Assembly: GCA_902779945.1 (NCBI GenBank)
Contig: CACZDN010000017.1
Coordinates: forward strand, 52,371-116,370
DNA: 64,000 nucleotides
Direction of reading: 5' to 3'
DNA from: Oscillospiraceae bacterium
GTDB lineage: Bacteria > Bacillota > Clostridia > Oscillospirales > Oscillospiraceae
The notes under the pieces were generated by a model. The model did not search any database. It was not told where the DNA came from and was given only the letters and a program-made list of their open reading frames with translations. The position numbers and the translations under genes are program-made. Positions 8,812 to 17,846 of this stretch are shown one piece after another. Position 1 is the first letter of the stretch. Each line of letters opens with the position of its first letter.

Positions 8812-10761
8812 TCAACGCGCCATGTTCCAGGCCGCCAGGAGGAACAGGGCCAGGACGCCGCAGGCGGCATAGAGGAGGTCTGCGGAGAAGCTGCGCTCCA
8901 CGCGGCTTCTCCTGCTCCGGGTCCGGTAGGCCGAGAACTCCGGGTCCTCGGGCGGGACAACCTCGTTCTTCGCGCCGAGGAAGATAAAGTTCACCTGCGA
9001 CAGCACGAGGAGCGCGCTGACGGTCTCCACGAGTCTCGCGGCGACCGCGCCGAGGAAGGCGAGGCCGCGCAGGAGGGGCCGGTAGACCGCGTCCTCCAGA
9101 TCGAGGCCCCGGGGCCATACGCTGCGGTAGGTCTCGACCCCGTCCTCGCGACGCGTCAGCCACTTCATGCCGACAAAGGCGAAGACCAGCGCGCCGATGG
9201 TGACGGAGATCAACGCGCCCTTGAGGTTCGTGAGCGAGAAGTAGTGTACCGCGTGGGCCATCGGCTCGCGCCGGAAGAAGGGCAGGGCATACTGCGCGAT
9301 CCTGTCCATGGTGGCGTGCGGCGTGAGACCCAGAAGCGGCATCAGGATGCCGCCGGTCACGAGCACCGAGGCCGTCATGCCGTTCATGCAGCGCCCCGGC
9401 TTCCGGTGCTGGTGCGCCGGCTTTTTTGCGAGGAAGAGGATGTAGAAAAGCCGCGCCATGTACGCCAGCGTCAGACCGCCGGAGAGCAGGAAGATCCACT
9501 CCACCGCCCGAAAGGGGGCGGCGCTGCGGCCGTGCTCGGCCAGATGCTCGCAGTACTCCACGATCCCCTCGTGCAGGAGGGTCTTGCTGATATAGCCGCC
9601 GAAGCCCGGGATGCCCGCGATGGAGCAAGCGCCGGAGAGAAAGGCCAGCTTCAGAAGCGGCTGGTCCCGCCCAAAGCCGCGCACCTCGTTGAGGTCCAGG
9701 GAGTGGACATTGAAGTACACCACGCCCGCCGCGACGAAGAGCGTGAGCTTGATGAGCGAGTGGTTCAGGATGTGCAGTGTCGCCCCGCAGGCGGCAATGG
9801 AGCCGTGCCCGCCCAGAAGATTGCACATCGCCACGCCCGTGAGGATGAAGCCGATCTGACTCATGGACGAGCAGGCGAGGGTGCGCTTGAGGTCCGTGGA
9901 GAACACCGCCAGCAGCGCGCCGAGGAACATCGTGATCACCGCCGGCACGAGCAGCAGAAGGCCCCAGCCTTCCACCCCGTCAAAGAGCCAGCAGGTGACG
10001 CCGATGATGCCGAAGACGCCGCTCTTGGTCAGGATGCCGGAGAGCAGCGCACTCGCGGGCGCGGGGGCCACGGGGTGGGCTTTGGGCAGCCAGATGTGCA
10101 GCGGGAACATGCCCGCCTTGGCGCCGAAGCCGATCAGCGCGCACACGCCCACGGCGTAGCGCAGGCCTGTGTCCATCTTCGGGGCCTTTTTGACGATATT
10201 CTCAAAGCTGAGCGCCCCGACCGCGTTTTCCAGCAGGAACAGGCCCATCAGCATCGTGAGGCCGCCGATGACCGCGATGAAGAGATAGGTCTCGCCGGCG
10301 CGGAGGGCCTGCGGCGTCTCGTTCTGGACGACCCAGACGTAGGACGTGAAGCTCATCATCTCGAAGAAGATAAAGAGCGTCATGAGATCCGCCGCGAGAA
10401 AGACGCCCAGCAGCGCTCCCAGCGTCCAGAGATAGAACATAAAGTAGCGGGGGTTGAGGCGCGCGCCGTCGAAATACTCGGGCGAGGCCAGCGCCGTCAT
10501 GAGCCACATGAAGCCCGCGAGGACGGCCATGACCGTGCGCATCCCGCCGGCGCAAAAGTGTACGCCGACGCCGCAGAGGCCCCAGAAGCTGCCGACGCCG
10601 CCCGTGAGCTCCGGCATACGCAGCAGCGACAGGGCCATGGCGAAGATCAACACCGTCACGCCAAGGGTGAGGCGCTGCCCCGCCCGTTCGGACCTGCGGC
10701 ACAGAAAGTAGCAGGCGACCGCCGCGAAGATCGGCAGAAATACCATCAGGGTCAGCATCAT
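8812..10761 (-). CDS. MrpD/NuoL-like proton-translocating antiporter subunit (fourth copy)
   Basis: A polytopic membrane protein of 649 residues with the proton-conducting core of the NuoL/MrpA/MrpD family: an ExxxFTSY-like segment (FEMMSFTSYVW), GFGAKAGMFPLHIWLPKAHP with its conserved lysine, and LxHSLIK near the middle. It has an extra C-terminal part (about residues 480-649) with three further hydrophobic segments, as in NuoL-type subunits. The double ATG at 10758-10761 overlaps the upstream stop and sits behind GGAGGG; longer upstream reading lies inside the previous gene. It is the last gene of the ten-gene operon. Confidence 0.85.
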   Translation of the reverse strand: MMLTLMVFLPIFAAVACYFLCRRSERAGQRLTLGVTVLIFAMALSLLRMPELTGGVGSFWGLCGVGVHFCAGGMRTVMAVLAGFMWLMTALASPEYFDGARLNPRYFMFYLWTLGALLGVFLAADLMTLFIFFEMMSFTSYVWVVQNETPQALRAGETYLFIAVIGGLTMLMGLFLLENAVGALSFENIVKKAPKMDTGLRYAVGVCALIGFGAKAGMFPLHIWLPKAHPVAPAPASALLSGILTKSGVFGIIGVTCWLFDGVEGWGLLLLVPAVITMFLGALLAVFSTDLKRTLACSSMSQIGFILTGVAMCNLLGGHGSIAACGATLHILNHSLIKLTLFVAAGVVYFNVHSLDLNEVRGFGRDQPLLKLAFLSGACSIAGIPGFGGYISKTLLHEGIVEYCEHLAEHGRSAAPFRAVEWIFLLSGGLTLAYMARLFYILFLAKKPAHQHRKPGRCMNGMTASVLVTGGILMPLLGLTPHATMDRIAQYALPFFRREPMAHAVHYFSLTNLKGALISVTIGALVFAFVGMKWLTRREDGVETYRSVWPRGLDLEDAVYRPLLRGLAFLGAVAARLVETVSALLVLSQVNFIFLGAKNEVVPPEDPEFSAYRTRSRRSRVERSFSADLLYAACGVLALFLLAAWNMAR

Positions 10762-12230
10762 GTCATCCCTCCGATCCAGGTCGAAATGGGGGCCGACAGC
10801 AGCGACGCCGCCACGATCAGCGCCGACAGAAAGAGCAGCGAGCCGCGCATCAGCGCGTCGGCCTCGTGGAAGTCCTCCGGCAGCGGCGGGGCCTCGTGCG
10901 TCGGGAAGTAGAAGTGGACCACCGCGCTCATCATGCACAGCGTGGTCAGAATCGCGGACACCGCCAGCGCCGCCGCGCCCAGTACGCCCGTCCACCCGCC
11001 GGAGGCGGCGGAGGCGACGCCCAGGGTCCACTTGCTCAGGAAGGCCCCGAAGGGCGGCACGCCCATCAGCGCCAGCGCCGCCAGCGTGAAGGACGCCGCG
11101 GTCACGGGCATCTTCTTTTTAATGCCCTCCATGGTGTGGACGTACTCGAGGCCGTTGTTGTGCAGGATCGCGCCCGCGCAGAAGAAGAGCGTGATCTTGA
11201 TGACCGAGTGATAGATGAGGTGCAGCATCCCGCCGACAAAGCCAAGCGGACTCATGGCCGTGAAGCCCAGAAGGATGTACGAGAGGTTCGACACCGTGTG
11301 GTAGGCCAGGCGGCGCTTGAGGTGGTCCTGCCGCAGGGCCATGCCCGTGCCGAACATGACCGTAAAGCCCGCCGCGGCCATCACGACCGTCTGCGCCCAG
11401 GTGCCGCGGGCAAAGTCCGGGCCGAAGCCGAAGTAGATCAGCCGCATCACCGCGAAGGCCCCGGACTTGACCACCGCCACCGCGTGCAGCAGGGCGGTGA
11501 CCGGCGTGGGCGCGACGGCGGCCGCGGGCAGCCAGCGGTGGAAGGGGAAGATCGCGGCCTTGACGCCGAAGCCGAAGAAGGCCAGCACAAAGACGGTCAG
11601 AAGCTCCCGCTCGTGCCCCGCGGTCTTCGCCGTGTTCAGGATGCCGCCCCAGGTGAACTCGAGGGTGTCGGCGTAGCGGCAGAAGTACATGAGGCAGATG
11701 AACACCAGCGCCGCGCCGGTCATGGAGTAGAGAACGTACTTTTTGCCGGCGGAGCGCGCTTTGTCGTCCATCCCGTGCATGACGAGCGGCAGGGTCACGA
11801 GAGTCATGAACTCGTAGCAGAGGTAGAGCGTGAAGAAGTTTGCGGCGTAGGCGATACCCGCCACCGCGCCGTAGGTGAGGAGGAAGAAGCCGAAGAACAG
11901 GTTCTCGCGCCCCTCATGCTCCATGTAGGAGAAGGCGTAGACCGTGGTCACGGGCCACAGCACCCCGATGATGGCGCCGAAGACCGTGCCGGCCCCGTCG
12001 GGGCGGAAGGCGATCTCCAGCATGGGGCTGAGCGTCGCCACATGCACGCGCATGGTCTCCGCGCCGAATACGTTTGAGAGGACTGCCGCCCCCAGGACGA
12101 AGGCGGTGTTGAGCCCGACCGCGATGAGGGCGCAGCGGTTGCGGAGCGCCCGGCTCTCCGGCCTGAGAATGAGCAGCAGCGTTCCCGCGGCGACGGGGAA
12201 GAGCACGCTTAAAATTGTCAGAATACGCAT
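10758..12230 (-). CDS. MrpD-like proton-translocating antiporter subunit (third copy)
   Basis: 490 residues, about 14 membrane segments. Core motifs are CYEFMTLVTLPLV (acidic helix), GFGVKAAIFPFHRWLPAA (conserved lysine in the proton path) and HLIYHSVIKITLFF. Such subunits move cations or protons across the membrane in Mrp antiporters, Mbh hydrogenases and complex I. Start behind GGAGGGG; 4-bp overlap with the downstream subunit, 12 bp after the upstream one. The paralogues on either side are clearly diverged, so the four copies are not a recent tandem duplication. Confidence 0.87.
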   Translation of the reverse strand: MRILTILSVLFPVAAGTLLLILRPESRALRNRCALIAVGLNTAFVLGAAVLSNVFGAETMRVHVATLSPMLEIAFRPDGAGTVFGAIIGVLWPVTTVYAFSYMEHEGRENLFFGFFLLTYGAVAGIAYAANFFTLYLCYEFMTLVTLPLVMHGMDDKARSAGKKYVLYSMTGAALVFICLMYFCRYADTLEFTWGGILNTAKTAGHERELLTVFVLAFFGFGVKAAIFPFHRWLPAAAVAPTPVTALLHAVAVVKSGAFAVMRLIYFGFGPDFARGTWAQTVVMAAAGFTVMFGTGMALRQDHLKRRLAYHTVSNLSYILLGFTAMSPLGFVGGMLHLIYHSVIKITLFFCAGAILHNNGLEYVHTMEGIKKKMPVTAASFTLAALALMGVPPFGAFLSKWTLGVASAASGGWTGVLGAAALAVSAILTTLCMMSAVVHFYFPTHEAPPLPEDFHEADALMRGSLLFLSALIVAASLLSAPISTWIGGMT

Positions 12231-12242
12231 ATCCGCCCCTCC

Positions 12243-13676
12243 TTACAGTACCAGGCCATTGAGGATGGCAAAGACCGCGTTCAGCCCGTTCGGGAACAGG
12301 CCGAGCAGCACCGTGAGCCCCGCGAAGACAAGCTGCGGGACGAGCATGGTCTTCGGCACCTCGCAGGGCTGCCCGGCCTCAAAGTCCCGGCCGGGGAAAA
12401 AGGCCGCCGCCACGATGGGCAGAAGGTAGAAGGCCGTCAGCAGGGCCGAGAGCATCAGGACGACCAGGCCGACGAGCCCGAGCGTCGAGCCGCCCGCCAG
12501 CGCCCCGCGGGCCAGACAGTATTTCGCCGCAAAGCCGCCCATCGGCGGGATGCCGATGAGGGACAGGGACGCAATGGCAAAGCACCACATCGTCACCGGC
12601 ATACGCCTGCCGATGCCCCGGAGCTCGTCCGTCTTCGTACAGCCGGCGGCGAAGATGACGGAGCCCGCGCAGAGAAAGAGCGCGTCCTTCGCCAGCGCGT
12701 GGAAGACGATCTGCAAAAACGCGCCGACGACGCCGAAGGTCTCAAAGGTAAACAGGCCGAAGATCACATAGGACACGTTGGACACCGAGGAATAGGCCAG
12801 GCGCTTTTTCAGGACCTTCTCCCGCTGGGCCAGCATCGAGCCCGTGAAGATCGTGACGATCGAGAGCGTGAGCACCGCGGTCTGGACCCAGGTGCCCTGC
12901 AGCATCCCGCGTCCGAAGAGCTGAAACGCGCAGCGGAGGATGGACAGGACGCCGGCCTTGGTGATGAGGCCGGACAGCACCGCGCTGGCGGGCGAGGGGG
13001 CTACGGGATGCGCCTCCGTCAGCCACATCTGCAGCGGCACCATGCCGGCCTTCGCGCCGAAGCCGAGGATGATCAGAAACGCCGCGGCGAGCAGGACCTT
13101 CGGGTCTCCCGTGAGCTTCGCCCCGCCGGGGGTGAAGCTGAGGTCGTTGCCCTGCGCGCCCAGGAGGAAGAAGCCCAGCAGCGCCATGCACGCGCCGAGG
13201 GTGGAGTAGCCCAGGTACTTGAAGGCGGCCTCGCGGGATCTCTCGGTCCCGTTGTGCAGCACCAGCGGCATCGACGCGAGACTCATGAGCTCAAAGCACA
13301 TGTAGAGCGTCACGGCGTTCTGCGCGAAGGCCAGGGCGACAAGGGCCGCGTAGGTCAGCAGGAAGAAGCCGAAGAACTGCTCCTCCTTCCCCTCGTGCTT
13401 CATGTAGCCGAAAGCGTGGAACTGGACGAGGCACCAGATGAAGGACACCAGCGTGACAAAGAAGAGGCTCAGCCCGTCCGTGCCGAAGCGGAGATACAGC
13501 GTATCGCTCAGGGGCAGGAAGGTCAGCGCCTCCCCGAAGATCCCCGCGAGCACCGCGAGGACGGACGAGGCGATCATGGTCCAGATGACGGTGCTGCGGC
13601 GCTTCTCCGCGTCGTGCATACGGAAGACATGCACCGCCGACACCGCCGGGATCAGAAACGACAGTACGATCAGCAT
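12243..13676 (-). CDS. MrpD-like proton-translocating antiporter subunit (second copy)
   Basis: 477 residues with the same fold as its neighbours: CFELMSLASMPLV, GFGAKAGMVPLQMWLTEAHP and VFHALAKDALFL. The start ATG is preceded by GGGAGGGG with 7-nt spacing. It lies 16 bp after the upstream mrpD. The acidic and lysine residues expected for proton translocation are present, so it appears functional rather than vestigial. The exact coupling ion cannot be told from sequence. Confidence 0.87.
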   Translation of the reverse strand: MLIVLSFLIPAVSAVHVFRMHDAEKRRSTVIWTMIASSVLAVLAGIFGEALTFLPLSDTLYLRFGTDGLSLFFVTLVSFIWCLVQFHAFGYMKHEGKEEQFFGFFLLTYAALVALAFAQNAVTLYMCFELMSLASMPLVLHNGTERSREAAFKYLGYSTLGACMALLGFFLLGAQGNDLSFTPGGAKLTGDPKVLLAAAFLIILGFGAKAGMVPLQMWLTEAHPVAPSPASAVLSGLITKAGVLSILRCAFQLFGRGMLQGTWVQTAVLTLSIVTIFTGSMLAQREKVLKKRLAYSSVSNVSYVIFGLFTFETFGVVGAFLQIVFHALAKDALFLCAGSVIFAAGCTKTDELRGIGRRMPVTMWCFAIASLSLIGIPPMGGFAAKYCLARGALAGGSTLGLVGLVVLMLSALLTAFYLLPIVAAAFFPGRDFEAGQPCEVPKTMLVPQLVFAGLTVLLGLFPNGLNAVFAILNGLVL

Positions 13677-13692
13677 ATACGCGCCCCTCCCT

Positions 13693-15177
13693 TCACATGA
13701 GCTCCAGCCCGCGGACGATGAGCTCCATCACGGGCGTGAAGCGGACGCCGAGAAACAGCACCCCGCAGGCGAGAACGACGATGGCCGCCGCAGCGTACGG
13801 GTCCGCCTCCACGCGCTTTGCGCCGGGGTTTCTGTCGCTCCAGATATTGATGAGCGCGGGGATGTAGTAGAGCGCGTTCAGCACCGACGACAGGGCCAGG
13901 ACAAAGAGCGTGAGGGCGACCTTTTCATCCCCGAAGATCGCGGACGAGGAGAAGTTCACCTTGGCCGCAAAGCCGCCGAAGAGGGGGATGCCCACCATGG
14001 ACAGAGCGCCGATCCCGAAGCCGAAGCCCGCCAGAGGGCAGCTCCACGCGGAGCCCCGGAGGGCCCGGAGCTGCTTGTCGTGGTGCGCGGCGGACGCGAG
14101 CCGCCCGACCGAGACGAAGAGCAGGGGCTTGGTGAACGCGTGGGCGAGGATCTGGAAGCAGGCCGCGGCGATCCCCGCCGGGGTGCCGAGGCCGATGCCC
14201 ATGAACACATAGCCGAGCTGCGCCACCGACGAGTAGGCCAGCATCCGCTTGGCGTGGGTCTCGCGCAGGGCCATCACAGAGCCGAGGATCATCCCGCAGA
14301 AGCCGAGGGCGAAGACCGCGTCGTGGATGTGGAAGGCCCGTACCGTCTCCAGGGTGAAGACGCGGCAGAACATCGTGATCAGCAGTACCGCGTAGCCCTT
14401 GACGACGAGGCCGGACAGCACCGCGGAGGACGTGGTCGTCGCGCTGCCGTGGGCGTCGGGCAGCCAGCGGTGGAAGGGGAACATGGCGGACTTGACGCCG
14501 AGGCCCGCCGTCATCATCGCGAGGACGAGGGCGAGGACCTTTGTATACTGCCCGCCGGCCATGAGCGCTGCCACGCTCTCGGCGAGCTGGGGCATGAGCA
14601 GGTGGCCGGTGACCGCGTAGAGCAGGATCACCGAGAAGAGGAAGAGGCCGGAGCCCAGAAGACTCATAAAGAGATAGCGGATGGTCGCCACGAGCGTCGG
14701 GCCCGAGTCCCGGATCATCACGAGGGCGCAGGCCGCAATGGTGCTGATCTCAATGAAGACGTAGGCGGTGAAGGCGTCGTTCGTGTAGGTGAGGATCAGG
14801 AGGCTCGCCAGCACCATGTTGAACATCACGCAGGCGAGACCCATCTTCTTCTCATCCACGTCCTCAAAGAGCTCGGTCCGCCCGCCCAGAAGCGACAGGC
14901 ACATCACCGCCGCGAAGACCGAGGCGAAGAGCCCCTGCAGGGGGCCGAACCGGATCTCGTTGCCGAAGGGCGCGGGAAACTTGCCCATGGTGAAGGCATA
15001 GGATGCGTCCGACCTCACGATGAACACGAGAAAGCAGAGCGACATCACGGCGACGCAGGCGCTGACGCCCGCCGTGAGGAGCCAGGCGCGCCTTGCGCCC
15101 GGGAGCACGGAGAGCAGGATCGCTGCGGTCATGGTGAGAAAGACGCTCAGATAGGGGAGATTCCAGGCAAACGGCAT
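13693..15177 (-). CDS. mrpD: Multisubunit cation/proton antiporter subunit D
   Basis: 494 residues. This is the first of four MrpD-like subunits and directly follows mrpC, the usual Mrp order. Conserved segments are FIEISTIAACALV, GLGVKSAMFPFHRWLPDAHG and ILAHAFTKPLLF. In Mrp complexes subunit D, together with A, forms the ion path for Na+(K+)/H+ exchange. The start overlaps no gene but sits in the GGGGGGAG context at the end of mrpC (15182). Confidence 0.9.
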   Translation of the reverse strand: MPFAWNLPYLSVFLTMTAAILLSVLPGARRAWLLTAGVSACVAVMSLCFLVFIVRSDASYAFTMGKFPAPFGNEIRFGPLQGLFASVFAAVMCLSLLGGRTELFEDVDEKKMGLACVMFNMVLASLLILTYTNDAFTAYVFIEISTIAACALVMIRDSGPTLVATIRYLFMSLLGSGLFLFSVILLYAVTGHLLMPQLAESVAALMAGGQYTKVLALVLAMMTAGLGVKSAMFPFHRWLPDAHGSATTTSSAVLSGLVVKGYAVLLITMFCRVFTLETVRAFHIHDAVFALGFCGMILGSVMALRETHAKRMLAYSSVAQLGYVFMGIGLGTPAGIAAACFQILAHAFTKPLLFVSVGRLASAAHHDKQLRALRGSAWSCPLAGFGFGIGALSMVGIPLFGGFAAKVNFSSSAIFGDEKVALTLFVLALSSVLNALYYIPALINIWSDRNPGAKRVEADPYAAAAIVVLACGVLFLGVRFTPVMELIVRGLELM

Positions 15178-15181
15178 GTGC

Positions 15182-15556
15182 TCACTCCCCCCTCTTCTTC
15201 ATGGCCTCTAAAAGCTCGCGCATGTCCACGGTGCCGTAGGTTCCGTAGATGCGCTGCACCAGGGCCAGCGAGAAGGCGCTGACCGAGACCGAGACCACGA
15301 TGCCCGTGAGGACCAGCCCCGCGGGGATGGGATTGACGTAGCGGGACACATCGGCCCCGCCGTCGGTGAGGATGGCGGCGATGCGCCCGGCGATCATGCC
15401 GCGGCTGGCCAGCATCAGAAAGGCGGCGGAGTCCATGATGTTGAAGGACACGATCTTTTTGATCAGATTCGGGTGCAGCATCATGTTGACAAAGCCCGTC
15501 ACGAAGAGGATGGCCGCCGTGATGGCGAAGCGGTTTTCGATGATGAGACTCAGCAT
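15182..15556 (-). CDS. mrpC: Antiporter subunit C (NuoK-like)
   Basis: 124 residues, three membrane segments. GFVNMMLHPNLIKKIVSFNIM and VSVSVSAFSLALV match the MrpC/NuoK family, including the conserved small-residue/acidic pattern of helix 3. The start at 15556 overlaps the preceding stop by one base (TGATG). In the known complexes it sits between MrpB and MrpD and helps link the small subunits to the antiporter-type ones. Confidence 0.88.
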   Translation of the reverse strand: MLSLIIENRFAITAAILFVTGFVNMMLHPNLIKKIVSFNIMDSAAFLMLASRGMIAGRIAAILTDGGADVSRYVNPIPAGLVLTGIVVSVSVSAFSLALVQRIYGTYGTVDMRELLEAMKKRGE

Positions 15557-16410
15557 CACAGCTCTCCTTTCGTGTAGAAGGAATAGAAGCCGTACATGGT
15601 GCTCATGACCACGAGACCGACGGCGAGGTCGATCACCAGCACGATGTAGCGGGCAAGCTCGGACGCGATGCCGTTTGCGCCCTGGTAGATGTACACGCCG
15701 AACATCACGGCATAGAGCATGAGGCCCGTGATGCGCACGGCGTTGAAGACCTTTGCGGTGAAAAAGCGGCGCACGGCCTCGCTCCCGAAGGCCACGGCGA
15801 AGAGGATGAGCGCCGCGCCGAGGATCGAGCCGCCCGAGAAGCCGCCGCCCGGAGAGATGTGGCCGTTGAACAGCACGCACAGCCCGAAGCACAGCACGCA
15901 GGGCAGGACCAGGCGCGCGTTGGCCTGGAGGATCGCGTCGCGCGGGGCGGTTTTCTCACAGTGCTTTGCCTCGTCGCGGAGCCTGTCGTTCGTCGCCCAG
16001 AGCAGGAGCATTACGCAGCAGACCGCGAGAAACAGCACGCAGCTCTCGCCGAAGGTGTCAAAGCCGCGGTAGTTCAGGATCATGCCGGCAATGACGTTCT
16101 CGGCCCCGGTCTCCTCCTCGGCGCAGCCCACATAGCGGCGGACGACCTCGTTGTTCGTCGGGTTGCCGGGGGCGGCGAACGCCGGCAGCGCCACGGCTCC
16201 GGCCAGCAGGACCGCGAGCAGCAGCACGCTGATGATGAGGCCGCATTTCATATAGAGGCGCAGAAAACCGTCGAGCCGCGCCCGGTCGTCCAGATCGGAG
16301 GGGCCGATCTTCGGCACGCTTTTCTTCTTTTCGAGGGGTTCAAACTCCGCCCTGAGCGGGACGCCGATCTCCCCCTCCACCCAGCGGGTGAAGCATGAGG
16401 GCAGCTTCAT
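15556..16410 (-). CDS. mrpB: MbhE plus MrpB-type antiporter subunit
   Basis: 284 residues. After a soluble N-terminal stretch of about 50 residues there is one membrane helix, an MbhE-like middle (NYRGFDTFGESCVLF) and a C-terminal MrpB domain with the signature FNGHISPGGGFSGG. In Bacillus Mrp the MbhE-like part is the tail of MrpA; here it is joined to MrpB, as in Mbh hydrogenase and clostridial Mrp-like operons. 4-bp overlap with the DUF4040 gene upstream. Confidence 0.87.
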   Translation of the reverse strand: MKLPSCFTRWVEGEIGVPLRAEFEPLEKKKSVPKIGPSDLDDRARLDGFLRLYMKCGLIISVLLLAVLLAGAVALPAFAAPGNPTNNEVVRRYVGCAEEETGAENVIAGMILNYRGFDTFGESCVLFLAVCCVMLLLWATNDRLRDEAKHCEKTAPRDAILQANARLVLPCVLCFGLCVLFNGHISPGGGFSGGSILGAALILFAVAFGSEAVRRFFTAKVFNAVRITGLMLYAVMFGVYIYQGANGIASELARYIVLVIDLAVGLVVMSTMYGFYSFYTKGEL

Positions 16411-16661
16411 TTTTCATCCTCCGTTCCCTGCATCTGCCGGATGCGGCGCAGACAGAGATAGAACAGCACGCCCGACACGCCCGTGCCCACCGCGGCCTCG
16501 GTGATCGCGAGATCCGGGGCCTGCAGCAGCATCCAGATCACGCTCATCACGAGCCCGAAGGTCGTGAAGCTGATGATCATGAGCAGCGGGTGCTTCTGCA
16601 GGGGCGCACTGACGCCCGTGACAAGCAGGATCAGCAGCAAAACGCATTCCACAATTTTCAC
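16407..16661 (-). CDS. DUF4040/MbhD-like antiporter subunit
   Basis: 84 residues, three predicted membrane segments. The segment LLQAPDLAITEAAVGTG is the signature of the MbhD/DUF4040 family, equivalent to a domain near the C terminus of MrpA. As a separate gene between mrpG and the MbhE-MrpB gene it points to an Mbh-like arrangement. Overlaps both neighbours by 4 bp. Confidence 0.87.
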   Translation of the reverse strand: MKIVECVLLLILLVTGVSAPLQKHPLLMIISFTTFGLVMSVIWMLLQAPDLAITEAAVGTGVSGVLFYLCLRRIRQMQGTEDEK

Positions 16662-16978
16662 CGTCTGTCCACCTCCCGGTATTCCTGCCCGGCGTTCCGG
16701 TGCGTCGCAACCTCGGCCCCGGCGATAAGGTGCGTGACCACGGGGCCGGTGAGAAACATGAACACCAGAATCAGCGCAAGCTTCAAAATGGGGACAAGCT
16801 CCCCTGTCAGGATCGCCACCGCGATCAGAACGCAGCCGATGCCCAGCGTGTCGCCCATGGCGGCGGCGTGCATACGGTTCATCACGTACCGGAACTTGTA
16901 AAAGCCCAGCACCTCGGAGAAAAAGACAAAGACCGCAAGGGCCAGGAAGGGGATCGCGAGGATCACGCGAATCGTCAT
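16658..16978 (-). CDS. mrpG: Antiporter subunit G
   Basis: 106 residues with three membrane segments. NRMHAAAMGDTLGIGC and the C-terminal FLTGPVVTHLIAGA are characteristic of MrpG/MnhG. The start at 16978 was chosen because it overlaps the mrpF stop (ATGA) and restores the family's normal length; a much longer upstream extension in frame is only the shadow of mrpF. Structural subunit required for Mrp complex function in studied systems. Confidence 0.88.
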   Translation of the reverse strand: MTIRVILAIPFLALAVFVFFSEVLGFYKFRYVMNRMHAAAMGDTLGIGCVLIAVAILTGELVPILKLALILVFMFLTGPVVTHLIAGAEVATHRNAGQEYREVDRR

Positions 16979-17256
16979 TTCTTTTTTTCCTCCTTCTGCC
17001 GGTCGGCGGCCAGAAGTCTCGTCAAAAGCGTCGTCGCGGTGAAGCCCAGCAGGGCGTAAATAAGGGCCACGTCCAGCAGATACCCCGCCCGGTGCAGGCG
17101 GGAGAGAATGCAGATCGAGGCCGTGACCATCGTGTTGATCGCGTTGACGGCGACGATGCGGTCCGTAAAGCGCGGGCCCTTCACGACCCGCGGCATCAGC
17201 GCCAGCATGAAGAGGGCGAGCAGCAGAAGCACGCCCGTGAGCAGCTTGTCTTCCAT
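16975..17256 (-). CDS. mrpF: Antiporter subunit F
   Basis: 93 residues, three membrane segments. RVVKGPRFTDRIVAVNAI is the family motif of MrpF, here with the conserved DR pair. One-base overlap with mrpE (TGATG) and 4-bp overlap with mrpG. Ends in a charged, lysine-rich tail. Confidence 0.9.
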   Translation of the reverse strand: MEDKLLTGVLLLLALFMLALMPRVVKGPRFTDRIVAVNAINTMVTASICILSRLHRAGYLLDVALIYALLGFTATTLLTRLLAADRQKEEKKK

Positions 17257-17714
17257 CAGGCTTCCTCCACCTTCCGCGCCATCCCGGCAAAGGCGCTGTG
17301 CTCAATGTCGATCTGGAAATACTCGTCCAGCGCGTGGACGGCAAACTCGTCCCCTTCGAGCCGGACGGTGTAGGTGCCGGGGGTCAGCGTGATGGAGTTT
17401 GCCACCAGCACGCGCAGCGGCTCGGACTTCAGCTCGCTCTTAAAGCGGACGAGCATGGACTGCGGCTGCCCCCTGCGGTAGATGAAGCGCAGCACGTCAA
17501 AATTTTCGCGCACGATTTCCCGGAGAAGATACGCGATATACCGCAGCAGCGCCGGCAGCTTGCGCGCCGAGCCGTAAAAGCGCCGCGGATCGTAGCCCAT
17601 GAACCGTGTGCACAGCAGCGTGATGAGCCCGCTCACCACCGCGCCGAGCAGCAGGTTCGAGACGCTCACACTCCCGGCGAACACCAGCCACAGGGCCAGC
17701 AGGATCAAAAACAC
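17256..17714 (-). CDS. mrpE: Antiporter subunit E, GTG start
   Basis: 152 residues. Two N-terminal membrane segments are followed by a cytoplasmic domain containing LVANSITLTPGTYTV, the MrpE signature. The GTG at 17714 was chosen because GGAGGGGG lies 7 nt before it and gives the family's usual length; the longer open frame upstream runs into a hairpin repeat and is not coding. This is the first gene of the operon, with promoter and leader hairpin just upstream. Confidence 0.87.
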   Translation of the reverse strand: MFLILLALWLVFAGSVSVSNLLLGAVVSGLITLLCTRFMGYDPRRFYGSARKLPALLRYIAYLLREIVRENFDVLRFIYRRGQPQSMLVRFKSELKSEPLRVLVANSITLTPGTYTVRLEGDEFAVHALDEYFQIDIEHSAFAGMARKVEEA

Positions 17715-17747
17715 AGGGCATCCCCCTCCATAAGCAAAAATACGATT

Positions 17748-17781
17748 CCCCAACAAAAAGCGGGCACTTTTTATTGGGGAG
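17748..17781 (-). promoter_or_regulatory. Hairpin in the 5' leader of the mrp operon
   Basis: On the minus strand TCCCCAATAAAAAG and CTTTTTGTTGGGGA pair with one mismatch around a 6-nt loop. The hairpin lies between the promoter (17799-17827) and the mrpE ribosome-binding site. It could be an mRNA-stabilising or attenuating structure. No known riboswitch consensus is recognised. Confidence 0.45.
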
Positions 17782-17798
17782 CAGCGAGTATCCATAAT

Positions 17799-17827
17799 AG
17801 TATAATACAAAAGGAAACCGGATTCAA
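17799..17827 (-). promoter_or_regulatory. Sigma-A-type promoter of the mrp operon
   Basis: Minus strand TTGAAT (17822-17827), 17-bp spacer, TATACT (17799-17804). Good match to the housekeeping consensus and correctly placed about 85 bp before the mrpE start codon. Confidence 0.7.
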
Positions 17828-17846
17828 GCGCCGATTGCGAAAAAAC

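Noticed and set aside
8812-17714. Long open reading frames on the plus strand opposite the mrp genes
   Set aside because: They are shadows caused by high GC and third-position bias; the minus-strand genes have family motifs, ribosome-binding sites and tight overlaps, while the opposite frames have none.
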